Part shown: positions 46,114 through 54,918 of the stretch, in pieces
How positions within the stretch are numbered: the first letter of the stretch is position 1
Layout of the letters: every line of letters starts with the position of its first letter
Assembly: GCA_001897435.1 (NCBI GenBank)
Contig: MKSV01000004.1
Coordinates: 124,001 to 188,000 of the forward strand
Length of the DNA stretch: 64,000 nt
Direction of reading: 5' to 3'
Origin: Acidobacteriales bacterium 59-55
Lineage (GTDB): Bacteria > Acidobacteriota > Terriglobia > Terriglobales > Acidobacteriaceae
The notes under the pieces: generated by a model
The model's database searches: none
Told to the model about the DNA's origin: nothing
What the model saw: the letters and a program-made list of their open reading frames with translations, nothing else
Program-made: the position numbers and the translations under genes

Positions 46114-46191
46114 GATTGACCGGGTGACGCGATTTATTCACGCAGAATTTTCAAGGAAGTTGTAACCGCAAAGGCAAAGACAGCAAATCGA

Positions 46192-48003
46192 ATGGAACAG
46201 ACGCAAACGCTCAAAACGAAGAGACAAAACTGGGTGCTGAAGCACCCGCTGCTGCGCAAGTACCTGCCGCTGGTGCATGAAGACCTGACCGCGACGTATT
46301 CACGCGATCTGCATAAATGGCTGATTATCGCGCCCATCATCGGGGTAGCGACGGGGCTGGTTTGTACCGTTATTACGATCATTATTCTCGGCAAGATATG
46401 GCCGGTCGTGCTGGGCTATTATCTGCACAACCATTGGGCCATTGTGCCCGGACTGGTGATTGCATTCGCCGCAACCGGGCTGATCATGCAGTTTCTGACG
46501 CCGAACCCAGACGAACATTCCACCGAAGAGGTGATCCGTTCCTATCACGAGCATCAGGGCGATATCAACATGCACCCGTTCCTGGCCAAACTGGCGGCGG
46601 CGGTTACAACGGTGGCTTTTGGAGGCAGTGCGGCGCTGGAGGGACCGAGTATCTATAGCGGTGCTGCCCTCGGATCGTGGCTGTGGGCCAAGCTGCGGTG
46701 GCTGCGCCTCGATGCTCGCGATCGACGCATTATGCTGATCTGCGGCGCCGCGGCGGGCATGTCAGCCGTGTTTCGCGCGCCTTTGACGGGCATCGTCTTT
46801 GCTTTGGAGATGCCGTACAAGGACGACCTGGCGCATGAAGCGCTGGTGCCGTCACTGATTGCATCGGTGATCTCCTACATCACGCTCAGCTCGTTTCTGG
46901 GCGGCGCTCCGTTGTTTGACTTCGCCAGCAACACGTCCTTCACCGGCCGCGACCTGTTCTGGAGCGCGCTGTTGGGGCTGCTGGTCGGGCTGATCGCGAT
47001 GGCATTTGTCATCACCTTTCGGCGGACGAGAGTGTTCTTTGTAAACTCTTCCATGCCGCATTGGATCAAGCTTGCGGTTGGCGGATTGCTGACCGGTATC
47101 TGCGGTGTGATCTTTCTCCATTTCTACCCCGGCACTTTGGTGCCGCTCGGGCCCAACTACGAAGCAGTGGGCATGATTCTGGGCACGCACCATAGCACGC
47201 TGGAACTGCTCGTCTTTGGCGTACTGAAACTGGCGGCCACAACGTTCTCACTGGGCGTTGGCGGAGTCAGCGCCATGTTTGTCCCTCTATTTTTGACAGG
47301 CGGCAGTTTCGGCGTCGCCTTTGCACAGGCAATCGTCCACACTTCGTCGATTGAGCTGTACGCCGCGGTCGGCATGGCCGCTTTCATTGCCGCCGGCTAC
47401 AAGACGCCGCTGGCCGCCGTGGTCTTCGTGGCGGAAGCGACGGGCGGCCACGCGTTTATTATTCCCGCGTTGATCGGTTCCGCTGTTGCCTATGCCGTGT
47501 CCGGGGACGCATCTGCATCCGGAGACCAGCGTCTCCATGAGAGCGTCAGGGTGCAGGAGTTGAGGAATGTCGTGGTAGAGAACGTGATGCAGCAGAAAGT
47601 GGTGTCGGTGCAAGCGGCCATGAGTCTTAAGGAATTCGCGGACGTGCTCTCTCCTCGCTATCGCCATTCCGCATTTCCGGTATTTGAGGACGACGAGCTG
47701 TTGGGGATTGTCGATGCCTGGTCCGTTGCCAAAGTTCCGCATTCAAAGTGGGAGACTACGCGGATTCGAGATCTGACCGACCGCCGGGTGACGCGGGTGT
47801 CTCCGGATTGCGATGTGATGGAAGGATTGCGTCTGCTGATGAGCGAGCACAAACAGCAGATGCTGCTCGTTACCTCCGCTGCTGGGAAGCTGAAGGGGAT
47901 TGTTACCAAGACGGATATCTTGCAGGCACTGAAGTTTCGCAGAGATGGTATTCCGACGCCGGGCCATAAAGAAGTCTTTGAGAACTACAGCATGGTCGAA
48001 TGA
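46192..48003 (+). CDS. ClC family chloride channel/transporter with CBS domains, atypical filter
   Basis: A 603-residue membrane protein. The ClC core (~45-445) has about ten to twelve helices, the gating-glutamate motif GGSAALEGPSIYSGAALGS (Glu150), ICGAAAGMSAVFRAPLTGIVFALE and GVGGVSAMFVPLFLTGGSFG. Two CBS domains follow (~465-590: VENVMQQKVVSVQAAMSLKEFADVLSPRYRHSAFPVFEDDELLGIVD, then IRDLTDRRVTRVSPDCDVMEGLRLLM). The usual GSGIP motif before helix D is replaced by a segment around PDEHSTEEVI (~105-115). The gene is followed after 157 bases by a second ClC gene of the same length. Confidence 0.88.
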   Translation: MEQTQTLKTKRQNWVLKHPLLRKYLPLVHEDLTATYSRDLHKWLIIAPIIGVATGLVCTVITIIILGKIWPVVLGYYLHNHWAIVPGLVIAFAATGLIMQFLTPNPDEHSTEEVIRSYHEHQGDINMHPFLAKLAAAVTTVAFGGSAALEGPSIYSGAALGSWLWAKLRWLRLDARDRRIMLICGAAAGMSAVFRAPLTGIVFALEMPYKDDLAHEALVPSLIASVISYITLSSFLGGAPLFDFASNTSFTGRDLFWSALLGLLVGLIAMAFVITFRRTRVFFVNSSMPHWIKLAVGGLLTGICGVIFLHFYPGTLVPLGPNYEAVGMILGTHHSTLELLVFGVLKLAATTFSLGVGGVSAMFVPLFLTGGSFGVAFAQAIVHTSSIELYAAVGMAAFIAAGYKTPLAAVVFVAEATGGHAFIIPALIGSAVAYAVSGDASASGDQRLHESVRVQELRNVVVENVMQQKVVSVQAAMSLKEFADVLSPRYRHSAFPVFEDDELLGIVDAWSVAKVPHSKWETTRIRDLTDRRVTRVSPDCDVMEGLRLLMSEHKQQMLLVTSAAGKLKGIVTKTDILQALKFRRDGIPTPGHKEVFENYSMVE

Positions 48004-48160
48004 ATCGTATGGACTTCACGCAGCAATGAGGCGGGTGACGGGACGAGCCTCGATGCCCATACTGCTTAAAGTCTGACCATCTGTGAACGCTTGGTTTTGT
48101 TGCACAAGATCTTTCTGGAGTTGCCAAGGATTTTGAAAGCAAATCGCGGGAGGTTTCCAG

Positions 48161-49972
48161 TTGGCCGATTATCCGTTCACCGAAGTTTCGCAGAGTTCTG
48201 AGAGCAAGCCACAGAAGAAGAGCCACTTCGGTGTGGCGCTGGAGCCGGAGGTCATCAAGATATGCGGCTTTGCGCTGCTGATCGGATTTATCGGCGGCCT
48301 GGTGGCGCAGGGGCTTCTGGAACTCATCTACCTTTTCACAAATCTGTTTTTCTATGGCAAGGCTTCCTTTGCCATCACGAATCCAGCCTATAACCATCTC
48401 GGTTGGTGGGTGATCCTGATCCCGCCGATTGGCGGGCTGCTGGTGGGCATCATGGTCCATTTCTGGGAGCCTACGCTGAAAGGGCATGGAATTCCCGAGG
48501 CGATGGAGGCCGTGCTGTTCGGTCACAGCCGGATGCGGATTAGGGTCGCGCTTCTGAAGCCGCTGGCAACGGCGCTGGCGATTGGGACCGGTGGACCGTT
48601 CGGAGCGGAGGGGCCGATCATTCAGACGGGCGCCGCGGTTGGGTCTCTGTTTGGGCAGGCAGTGGGGCTTACCCCGTATTATCGGCGCGTCTTGCTCGCG
48701 GCCGGCGCCGCCGCCGGAATGGCGGCTACTTTTACAGCGCCACTGGCGGGGATTCTGGTAGCCATCGAACTTCTGTTATTCGAGCTTCGAGCGCGGTCGT
48801 TCATTCCGGTAGCGCTTGCGGCAGCGGTCGCGACGGGTGTCCGTATCCATTTTGTGGGGTGGGCTCCTCTGTTTCCCACGCCGGCTTACAAGCTGACGAG
48901 CATGAACGAGCTGTGGCTCTTCGGGCTGATGGGCATCCTGATGGGCGTGGTGGGACTGGCAATGATTCGCGCGCTGGCGTGGATGGAAGACTTCTTCGAT
49001 CACCTGCCCATCAAGGGTGCGCTTATTTGGTCGCCAGCTATCGGAGCGCTGATTCTTGGCGTGATTGGATATTTTTATCCACAGATATTCGGTACGGGCT
49101 ATGACACCATCCGCGACATGCTGAACAATCGGCTGGCGACCAGCTCGCTGCTGGGGATATCGTTGGCCAAGTTCTGGGCGTTGGTGATCTCGCTGGGATC
49201 GGGAACAACGGGCGGAGTCTTTGCTCCATCGCTGATTGTGGGAGGAGGCCTCGGTGCTACGTTTGCGCTGGGTCTGCATCATTTTCTCCCGCATCTGGTC
49301 AGCAATCCGGCGTTCTATGCGCTGGTGGCGATGGCTGCGGTCTTTGGCGGCATTGCGCGCGCGCCCTTTACGAGCATTGTTTTTCTGTTTGAACTGAGCC
49401 ACAACCCGAACGCGATCTTGCCGCTGATTGTCTGCGTGATGGTGGCGGACGGCTTCGTTCGATTGTTCAGCAGGGATTCGATCATGACCGGCAAGCTGGT
49501 CAAGCGAGGCTTGATTATTCTGCAGGACTATTCGGTGCCGGTGCTGATGCGCGCGCGGATCGACCAGATTATGCAGAAACAGTTTCATGTGATGGACGCC
49601 GATGAGGAGCTGAGGACGGTGCTGACGAGTCTTGCTCCGGGCAACGTGGGCGTGATTCCTGTGGTTGAGAAGGATGGATCGCTGGTGGGAATCGTTGAGG
49701 CGCACGATCTGCTGAAGATCGAGCCGCTGGATCATCACTTCAAGATGCGTGAACTGGCGCGGCAGGACTATGTGCTCGCCTATCCCGAAGAGGAGGTAGA
49801 CCGCGTGAATCGCGCCATGTTGCTGAAGAACATTGAGAACGTGGTCGTGGTTCAGTCCCATGGCTCGCGAAAGCCGATTGGAATCGCCCGTGCTAATGAC
49901 ATTCTGCAACTGCGGCGATGGCTGATGGAGGAAGAGACGCGAGAGGTTGCAGGAGAGAAAAGGCACACCTAA
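48161..49972 (+). CDS. ClC family chloride channel/transporter with CBS domains
   Basis: A 603-residue protein. It has all three filter regions: GHGIPEAMEAVLFG (108-121), GTGGPFGAEGPIIQTG (Glu150 the likely gating residue) and GSGTTGGVFAPSLIVGGGLG (~343-362). AAGAAAGMAATFTAPLAGILVAIELLLFE follows the second motif. A CBS pair occupies ~455-590 (IMQKQFHVMDADEELRTVLTSLAPGNVGVIPVVEKDGSLVGIVEAHDLL). Start is TTG at 48161, seven bases after GGGAGG. It is only distantly similar to the preceding ClC, so the two are old paralogues rather than a fresh duplication. Channel or H+/Cl- exchanger cannot be decided. Confidence 0.92.
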   Translation: MADYPFTEVSQSSESKPQKKSHFGVALEPEVIKICGFALLIGFIGGLVAQGLLELIYLFTNLFFYGKASFAITNPAYNHLGWWVILIPPIGGLLVGIMVHFWEPTLKGHGIPEAMEAVLFGHSRMRIRVALLKPLATALAIGTGGPFGAEGPIIQTGAAVGSLFGQAVGLTPYYRRVLLAAGAAAGMAATFTAPLAGILVAIELLLFELRARSFIPVALAAAVATGVRIHFVGWAPLFPTPAYKLTSMNELWLFGLMGILMGVVGLAMIRALAWMEDFFDHLPIKGALIWSPAIGALILGVIGYFYPQIFGTGYDTIRDMLNNRLATSSLLGISLAKFWALVISLGSGTTGGVFAPSLIVGGGLGATFALGLHHFLPHLVSNPAFYALVAMAAVFGGIARAPFTSIVFLFELSHNPNAILPLIVCVMVADGFVRLFSRDSIMTGKLVKRGLIILQDYSVPVLMRARIDQIMQKQFHVMDADEELRTVLTSLAPGNVGVIPVVEKDGSLVGIVEAHDLLKIEPLDHHFKMRELARQDYVLAYPEEEVDRVNRAMLLKNIENVVVVQSHGSRKPIGIARANDILQLRRWLMEEETREVAGEKRHT

Positions 49973-50008
49973 CCTCACTTGCTCTGCATTCTCCCGATAC
50001 TCTCAGGA

Positions 50009-50596
50009 TTAGGGTCTGTCTGCGGGACGAACCAAGATCGAGTGCTGGGTAGAAATGCGTAGCGGCACAGCTGCGGCCGAAGCTGCGGCAAGGGTGGGGT
50101 AGTTGCCGAAACGGACGGTATACCAGGTATCCCCCGCGGCATCGGTCCTTGGGGCGATCACCGCTTTGACAGTCTTTTCCTTGAGCTGCTTGACCATGAC
50201 ATCTGCGTTGGACTCTTCACGGAAGGCGCCAAACTGAAGGCTGTACCCCGCTGTCGTTCGAGTTTCGGGGGGAAGACTCTTTGGCGTATCTGAAGGTGTT
50301 GCCGGGGGATCGGCTTGCGGGTTCGAGTCGCTATTCGGAGTTGGCGCTGTGGACGGAGGAGGGGCAGCAACGGGAGGCGTCGCTGTTGCTGCCGGCAGGG
50401 GAGTTTTTGGGGTGGCGGCCGGAGAGGGCGTGGTCTTTGCCTTTACCTCGCTGGAGGGATGGCTAGCGGGATGAGGGGCGCGCCGGTACTGTGTTCCCAG
50501 AAGAAAGCCAGCCACTACAAGAAGAATGATTGTGGCTACCGTGCAGGTGGCCAGCAGAATCGCTGTCTTGCGGTCGAAGCTGAGGTCATAACTCAT
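50009..50596 (-). CDS. SPOR-domain membrane protein at the distal end of the T6SS cluster
   Basis: A 195-residue protein: short cytoplasmic start (MSYDLSFDRKT), one membrane helix (~11-34, AILLATCTVATIILLVVAGFLLG), a long Pro/Ala/Thr/Ser linker (~40-115), and a C-terminal SPOR-like domain (~117-190, YSLQFGAFREESNADVMVKQLKEKTVKAVIAPR, then WYTVRFGNYPTLAAASAA). SPOR domains bind septal peptidoglycan lacking stem peptides. The gene lies 27 bases after the PAAR-like gene in the same direction, so it is probably co-transcribed with the T6SS. It could help position the system at the cell wall, but that is inference. Confidence 0.82.
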   Translation of the reverse strand: MSYDLSFDRKTAILLATCTVATIILLVVAGFLLGTQYRRAPHPASHPSSEVKAKTTPSPAATPKTPLPAATATPPVAAPPPSTAPTPNSDSNPQADPPATPSDTPKSLPPETRTTAGYSLQFGAFREESNADVMVKQLKEKTVKAVIAPRTDAAGDTWYTVRFGNYPTLAAASAAAVPLRISTQHSILVRPADRP

Positions 50597-50623
50597 AAGA
50601 TGGCATCGCGAGGGAGGGTTTCT

Positions 50624-51010
50624 TTACGGAATGTTGGTGGTGGCCTGGCCTGCAAAGTTGATCTGGATGACACCGCCCCATGCGCACATGAGCTTGGATT
50701 GATCGTCGAGAGCAGGCATGTTGCCAATGAGCACGGTCGGCGCTCCAGGGACCCAGGGAGCGGGAGTGACCGGGACGCAGGGCATTGGTGTCAGCACCCC
50801 AAGAGCAGCGGCTGTCGCGGCAGCTACAGCAGGGTTTGCCAGCGAAGAGCAGACTCCAAAGGGTGGGACGTTGACGATAGGAGCATGATCCATGATCGTT
50901 GCCGCCGGAGTGCCGGTAAGTACGGCATTTGCAGGGGGGACGACAAGGCTCGACGGAGTGACGCCAAAACTGCACTGGAGAAGAGCACCCATACAGACAA
51001 GATTTGCCAT
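50624..51010 (-). CDS. DUF4280 PAAR-like spike-tip protein
   Basis: A 128-residue protein of the PAAR-like DUF4280 family. It begins LVCMGALLQCSFGVTPSSLVV and has MDHAPIVNVPPFGVCSSLANP, PCVPVTPAPWVPGAPTVLIGNMPALDDQSKLMCAWGGVIQI. Cysteines at ~6, 13, 54, 78 and ~109 may form metal-binding or disulfide contacts. DUF4280 proteins take the place of canonical PAAR proteins, which sharpen the VgrG trimer and recruit effectors. It directly follows vgrG (17 bases). No toxin domain is fused to it. Confidence 0.85.
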   Translation of the reverse strand: MANLVCMGALLQCSFGVTPSSLVVPPANAVLTGTPAATIMDHAPIVNVPPFGVCSSLANPAVAAATAAALGVLTPMPCVPVTPAPWVPGAPTVLIGNMPALDDQSKLMCAWGGVIQINFAGQATTNIP

Positions 51011-51027
51011 GATCGCGGTTCCTTTGG

Positions 51028-52977
51028 TTAGTTGATTTTTACAAGAGATCCCTTGATTTCGAGAATGCCGGAACTCTCTACCGAATGAGACGCATTTGCC
51101 TTGCTGGACATCGATGTCTGCGCCTCGTTACTCATGCTGGTACCAGCCTGGTTGGTGAGGGAGGTGCCAGACTTATTGAGGAGCGAGGTGCCTGCCTGAT
51201 TCTCAAAGGAAGTGCCGGATTGGATGCTGACCGAGCCGCTTACCTGGATGGAGAGATTTCCTGAGATGTTGAGCGCAAAGTCGCCCGTCACCTGCTGCGT
51301 GAACTTGGCGCTGTTGGTATGGGACTCGTCGCCGGTGACGGTTATATCGCGCTTGCCGCCGACAGTATGAGTTTCGTTGCCCTGGGTGACGGCAAGCGTG
51401 CGATTGCCTTGAGAGACAGTGAGGCTCTCATTCTTCTGCGAGACAGTGACGGTGCGATTGTTCGCGACGGTGATGGTCTGGTCAGCCAGAACGGAAACAT
51501 TCATATCTTTTTGGGCTTGAATAAAGATCTCTTCCGAGCCCTTTTTGTCTTCGAAGCGAAGTTCGTTGTAGCCGGAGCCCCCTTTGGAGGAATTGCTCTT
51601 GATGGTGGATTTGGTCTGTTCTTCGGGCAGCGTATAGGGCGTGGTCTGCTGGCCGTTGTAGACGCAGCCGGTGATGATGGGACGATCGGGATTGCCATCG
51701 AGATAGCTGACGATGACCTCCTGGCCGATGCGAGGAATAAAGAGACTTCCCCATTGCTGCCCCGCCCAACCCTGGGTGACTCGAATCCAGCAGGAGGAAG
51801 TTTCATCCTGTGCGGGAGATTGATCCCAGTGGAATTTGACCTTGATGCGTCCGTACTGATCGGTCCAGATCTCTTCGCCGCTTTTGCCGACGACGATCGC
51901 GGTTTGTGAGCCACGGATGATCGCGCGAGGCGTGGTCTGCGGAGGATGAAAGACGGTGGTAGAAGGAAAGGCGACAAAATTGTTCTGATAGGTTCCCGTG
52001 TAATTATCGAGGTGATGGGTGACGGTACGGAGGATATAAGCGATATTGGCTGTAGCGCGGACATGACCGGCGAGGGAGAATTTGGAGCCTGACTGGAAAG
52101 CCCGGCACATGCTTGATCCGCGAAGTTGTAGCTGCTCGGTCTGGCAACTGCTGAGTTGAGTGCCGGTAGAGGCTTCGCCCGCGCTTTTGGCGGTGAAGAG
52201 ACCGGGGTAACGGTAGAGAGAGAGAGAGCTAGCGAAGTCGCCCGTGCCGGACCCCTGGGAGACAGAAAGGAGGTCGGTGGAGGGAATGATGAAGTTGAAG
52301 TCATCGGAGGAGACTTTGATGGGTACGAGATTCTGCTCGAGATTTCCTTCTGTGAGGACATCGATGGTCTCCCAGGTGCGGCCGGTCTGGCTATAGCGGA
52401 TGGTGTCGATTCCGGGCAGAGCCGTAAAGGCGCTAACGTCATCGGCCAGGACAAGGGTATGAGTGCCGACGGCATGAGTGAAGAAATAGAAGATACCCTC
52501 GCTCTCCATAAGTCGCGAGATGAAGTCGAAGGTCGTCTCCCCGTACTGGACACAATATTCTCGTGCGGCATAGGTGCCGGTGAGGGAATTCTTGTAATCG
52601 GTGAGACCAAGGCCGGAGAAGATCTGCTGAAGGATGTCGGGAACGGAGAGGTTTTGAAAGATGCGCTGGTCCGTGTTCATTCGCAGCAGAGCGAACCACG
52701 GTTCGATCTGGGCAAAATATGCCGCGCTTCCATTCTCTGACTGAGCGCCCTGACTGAAGTTTGTGACAACGCCATTCAGGTTTTGCGTCTGGCCGCCAGG
52801 GAGCGAGAAGGTGATGGTAATGCGCTTGCCGAGGATCTGGCTAAAGTCGAGGTTGGCATTCGCGCTCGAGAGTTCAAGCTGAAAAGCGAACGACTGGGAG
52901 ATGCCGTCCTGTCCGTGCAGCGATACAAGCGTGATCTCATCCGCAAACGGTGAGGTGATGGAGACGTCGAGTGGCAT
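51028..52977 (-). CDS. vgrG: Type VI secretion system spike protein VgrG (TssI)
   Basis: A 649-residue trimeric spike. The gp27-like part (~1-370) starts PLDVSITSPFADEITLVSLHGQDGISQSFAFQLEL and has RLMESEGIFYFFTH near 160. The gp5-like OB-fold (~375-470) has GEEIWTDQYGRIKVKFHWDQ and the hallmark SCWIRVTQGWAGQQWGSLFIPRIGQEVIVSYLDGNPDRPIITGCVYN. The C-terminal beta-helix (~490-649) carries short repeats: NxTVTVSQ/NxTLAVTQ and then GTSxxNxA/S units (~595-630). No catalytic toxin domain is visible, so effectors must be carried non-covalently. Confidence 0.95.
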   Translation of the reverse strand: MPLDVSITSPFADEITLVSLHGQDGISQSFAFQLELSSANANLDFSQILGKRITITFSLPGGQTQNLNGVVTNFSQGAQSENGSAAYFAQIEPWFALLRMNTDQRIFQNLSVPDILQQIFSGLGLTDYKNSLTGTYAAREYCVQYGETTFDFISRLMESEGIFYFFTHAVGTHTLVLADDVSAFTALPGIDTIRYSQTGRTWETIDVLTEGNLEQNLVPIKVSSDDFNFIIPSTDLLSVSQGSGTGDFASSLSLYRYPGLFTAKSAGEASTGTQLSSCQTEQLQLRGSSMCRAFQSGSKFSLAGHVRATANIAYILRTVTHHLDNYTGTYQNNFVAFPSTTVFHPPQTTPRAIIRGSQTAIVVGKSGEEIWTDQYGRIKVKFHWDQSPAQDETSSCWIRVTQGWAGQQWGSLFIPRIGQEVIVSYLDGNPDRPIITGCVYNGQQTTPYTLPEEQTKSTIKSNSSKGGSGYNELRFEDKKGSEEIFIQAQKDMNVSVLADQTITVANNRTVTVSQKNESLTVSQGNRTLAVTQGNETHTVGGKRDITVTGDESHTNSAKFTQQVTGDFALNISGNLSIQVSGSVSIQSGTSFENQAGTSLLNKSGTSLTNQAGTSMSNEAQTSMSSKANASHSVESSGILEIKGSLVKIN

Positions 52978-53031
52978 TCCTGTTCCTGTGTCGCTGTTGT
53001 TTTTTGCGCGGCTGTCGATCGAAATGCAAGG

Positions 53032-54198
53032 TTAATGAAGGGCTGAGTATTCACGGGCCTGCAAGGTGATTTGCTGAATAGACGTTACCGGCTTTGTCCC
53101 AAGCCAACTCGTCCACCCGAGCCGTGATTTGCCGAGGTGGGTTTTGGGGACTTCAGACGGAGTAAGGCGAAGGCGGAGGCCGCAATCGAGATGCTCTCCT
53201 GCGTAGAGGCGGACGAGAGCAAAGAGCTTCCTATACAGGAGTCCTCCTGGAAGGAAATCCTGAAATTGCCCGAAGGTGAGAGGCCCAAGGACGATATCGA
53301 AACGACCCTGAGGATCCCACGCCCTGGTACCGAGCATAGCGCTGTGTCCAAGAGCGTTATTTTGTCCGGTGGAACGGGGAAAGAACTTCCCATTGGCACG
53401 GAGAGCGCCGAGTCGCGTCCAACTCTCGGGTTCGAGTGTGCGCCATACGCCGATCATTTGGATAACGCTGATTCCGACCGAGAATGCATGGGTGAGGATA
53501 AGTTGAAGACCAACACTGGAACGAGGTCTCTGCCACAGCAGTCCGGCATAGGGGAGGATCTCTTCATCGCTGATTGGCAGACGATTTCGCAACTCGTGCA
53601 GCCCAAGTCCCGAGAAGGACAAGAGGTAACCTGCCATACGGTTTTGCGAACGGACCTGAGACGAGTTCGGGGAGGGAGAAGATGCGATGTCAGGTGCAGA
53701 GAGAGCGGGGTCGAGCCAAGGCCGGTGCCGCAGCCTGACCCGATAGAGCAGGCCGAGCAAACGGTGATGAAAGATGTCGAGGAAATCGCGGAGGCCCGTG
53801 TCGTGATGACGCATCTGCTGCATGAGCAGTTCAGCGACCCAGTCAGGCAGGGGCGCAGAGCTTCCCGCAAGGCTGAAGAAGTTTGCGATGAGTTCGGGTT
53901 TGTCACCGTGGATTGCGGACGGTTGAATATGATCAATCTCGCTCGCGGGAAAGTTGAAACCTACTGCCGATCGGAGCTTAAAAGGTTCATGGCCCGGAGC
54001 GGGCTCGCTGGACACTTTGCCCTGGATGGAGGAGTCGAGCTGCTCGAGTAAACGAAGCGCCTGGATAAACTCAAAGCGATAGCCCTCCGCGAATAGCCAA
54101 TCGCTCACAGAAAGGCTTGAGCGCCAGCCGTGATTGACGTTGGCGATCGGTGATTGTGACTGAGATGAGGCGGTAGCCGGGGAGGAGGGCGCCGTCAT
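53032..54198 (-). CDS. tssG: Type VI secretion system baseplate subunit TssG
   Basis: A 388-residue wedge protein. Family traits: YRFEFIQALRLLEQL near residue 41, LRSAVGFNFPASEIDHIQ (~75-92), LIANFFSLAGSSAPLPDWVAELL (~103-125), RDFLDIFHHRLLGLLYR (~136-152), and later RSSVGLQLILTHAFSVGISVIQMIGVWRTL with LGHSAMLGTRAWDPQGRFDIVLGPLTFGQF. TssG and TssF form the TssFG wedge of the baseplate. In most systems tssG overlaps tssF; here 1.27 kb with two extra genes separates them. The next gene downstream is vgrG. Confidence 0.9.
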   Translation of the reverse strand: MTAPSSPATASSQSQSPIANVNHGWRSSLSVSDWLFAEGYRFEFIQALRLLEQLDSSIQGKVSSEPAPGHEPFKLRSAVGFNFPASEIDHIQPSAIHGDKPELIANFFSLAGSSAPLPDWVAELLMQQMRHHDTGLRDFLDIFHHRLLGLLYRVRLRHRPWLDPALSAPDIASSPSPNSSQVRSQNRMAGYLLSFSGLGLHELRNRLPISDEEILPYAGLLWQRPRSSVGLQLILTHAFSVGISVIQMIGVWRTLEPESWTRLGALRANGKFFPRSTGQNNALGHSAMLGTRAWDPQGRFDIVLGPLTFGQFQDFLPGGLLYRKLFALVRLYAGEHLDCGLRLRLTPSEVPKTHLGKSRLGWTSWLGTKPVTSIQQITLQAREYSALH

Positions 54199-54212
54199 GT
54201 GCTTTATCTAAC

Positions 54213-54854
54213 CTATGAGGGCCCGGAGCGGCTATTCGCTGCGATGTGCCCCATTCTGTCGGCTTCGGCTTCGAGCATCTGGTCCTGGACCACCGCGACG
54301 CCCGTGCCGAATGGGTTGGAAACCCGGCCGGCGCGCTGCTGCACAACGTGCTGTAGCTCATGGCCGAGGAGAAATTGCCCATGCGGAGTATGGGGGCTGT
54401 ATTGCCCAGGAGCAAAATGGATTTCAGAACCCCAGGTAAACGCCAATGCGCCAATGGAAGATGCCTCGGAACCCACATGAATGCGAACGTCTGAAAAGCC
54501 GGCACCGAGAGCAGTTTCCATCTTGGCTTGTACGTCGCGGGGCAGAGGCCATCCCCCTGACCTGGGTTGCAGCGTGACCTGGAATGATTCGACACCGGGC
54601 CGTTGCATCGCAGGCTTTGGCTGAATTGCGGCATTGCCGGAGAAAAAAAGATGCTGACGAGGACTCACAAGAAAGCGGCCCTGTATGGCAGAGCGCGAGC
54701 AGGGACGACCAGGCCCAGATGCGGGTGAAAGAGACGCAGGCCGATACGGTTTGGGAGCAGCTAGCATCTTGTTTGTGCAGCCATGATACACAAAAAGATA
54801 TCTCCTCACATCTATTTTTGTGGCGGGCCTCCGAGAGCGTAAACTGGTCATCAA
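54213..54854 (-). CDS. DUF4157-type protein with HExxH motif, candidate effector
   Basis: A 213-residue protein. Residues ~100-175 match the DUF4157 (eCIS-core) pattern: PLPRDVQAKMETALGAGFSDVRIHVG, ALAFTWGSEIHFAPGQYSPHTPHGQFLLGHELQHVVQQ. HELQH (165-169) is a zinc-protease HExxH motif and EAEADRMG (~195-202) could supply the third ligand. DUF4157 domains are common in cargo of extracellular contractile injection systems. Here the gene lies inside a T6SS operon, between tssF and tssG. The first ~80 residues are basic and unconserved; an ATG at 54767 may be the true start. Whether it is a toxin or a self-processing factor is unknown. Confidence 0.75.
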   Translation of the reverse strand: MMTSLRSRRPATKIDVRRYLFVYHGCTNKMLAAPKPYRPASLSPASGPGRPCSRSAIQGRFLVSPRQHLFFSGNAAIQPKPAMQRPGVESFQVTLQPRSGGWPLPRDVQAKMETALGAGFSDVRIHVGSEASSIGALAFTWGSEIHFAPGQYSPHTPHGQFLLGHELQHVVQQRAGRVSNPFGTGVAVVQDQMLEAEADRMGHIAANSRSGPS

Positions 54855-54918
54855 GAAATGTTTGCGGGTAGTAGAGACTGCCAGCGATTAAGCTTATCGA
54901 GCGAAACTTCTGGGGACA

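Noticed and set aside
51060-51250. Tandem repeats at the vgrG 3' end considered as a CRISPR or minisatellite
   Set aside because: They are in frame and encode GTSxxN units of the VgrG tail; no spacers and no cas genes.
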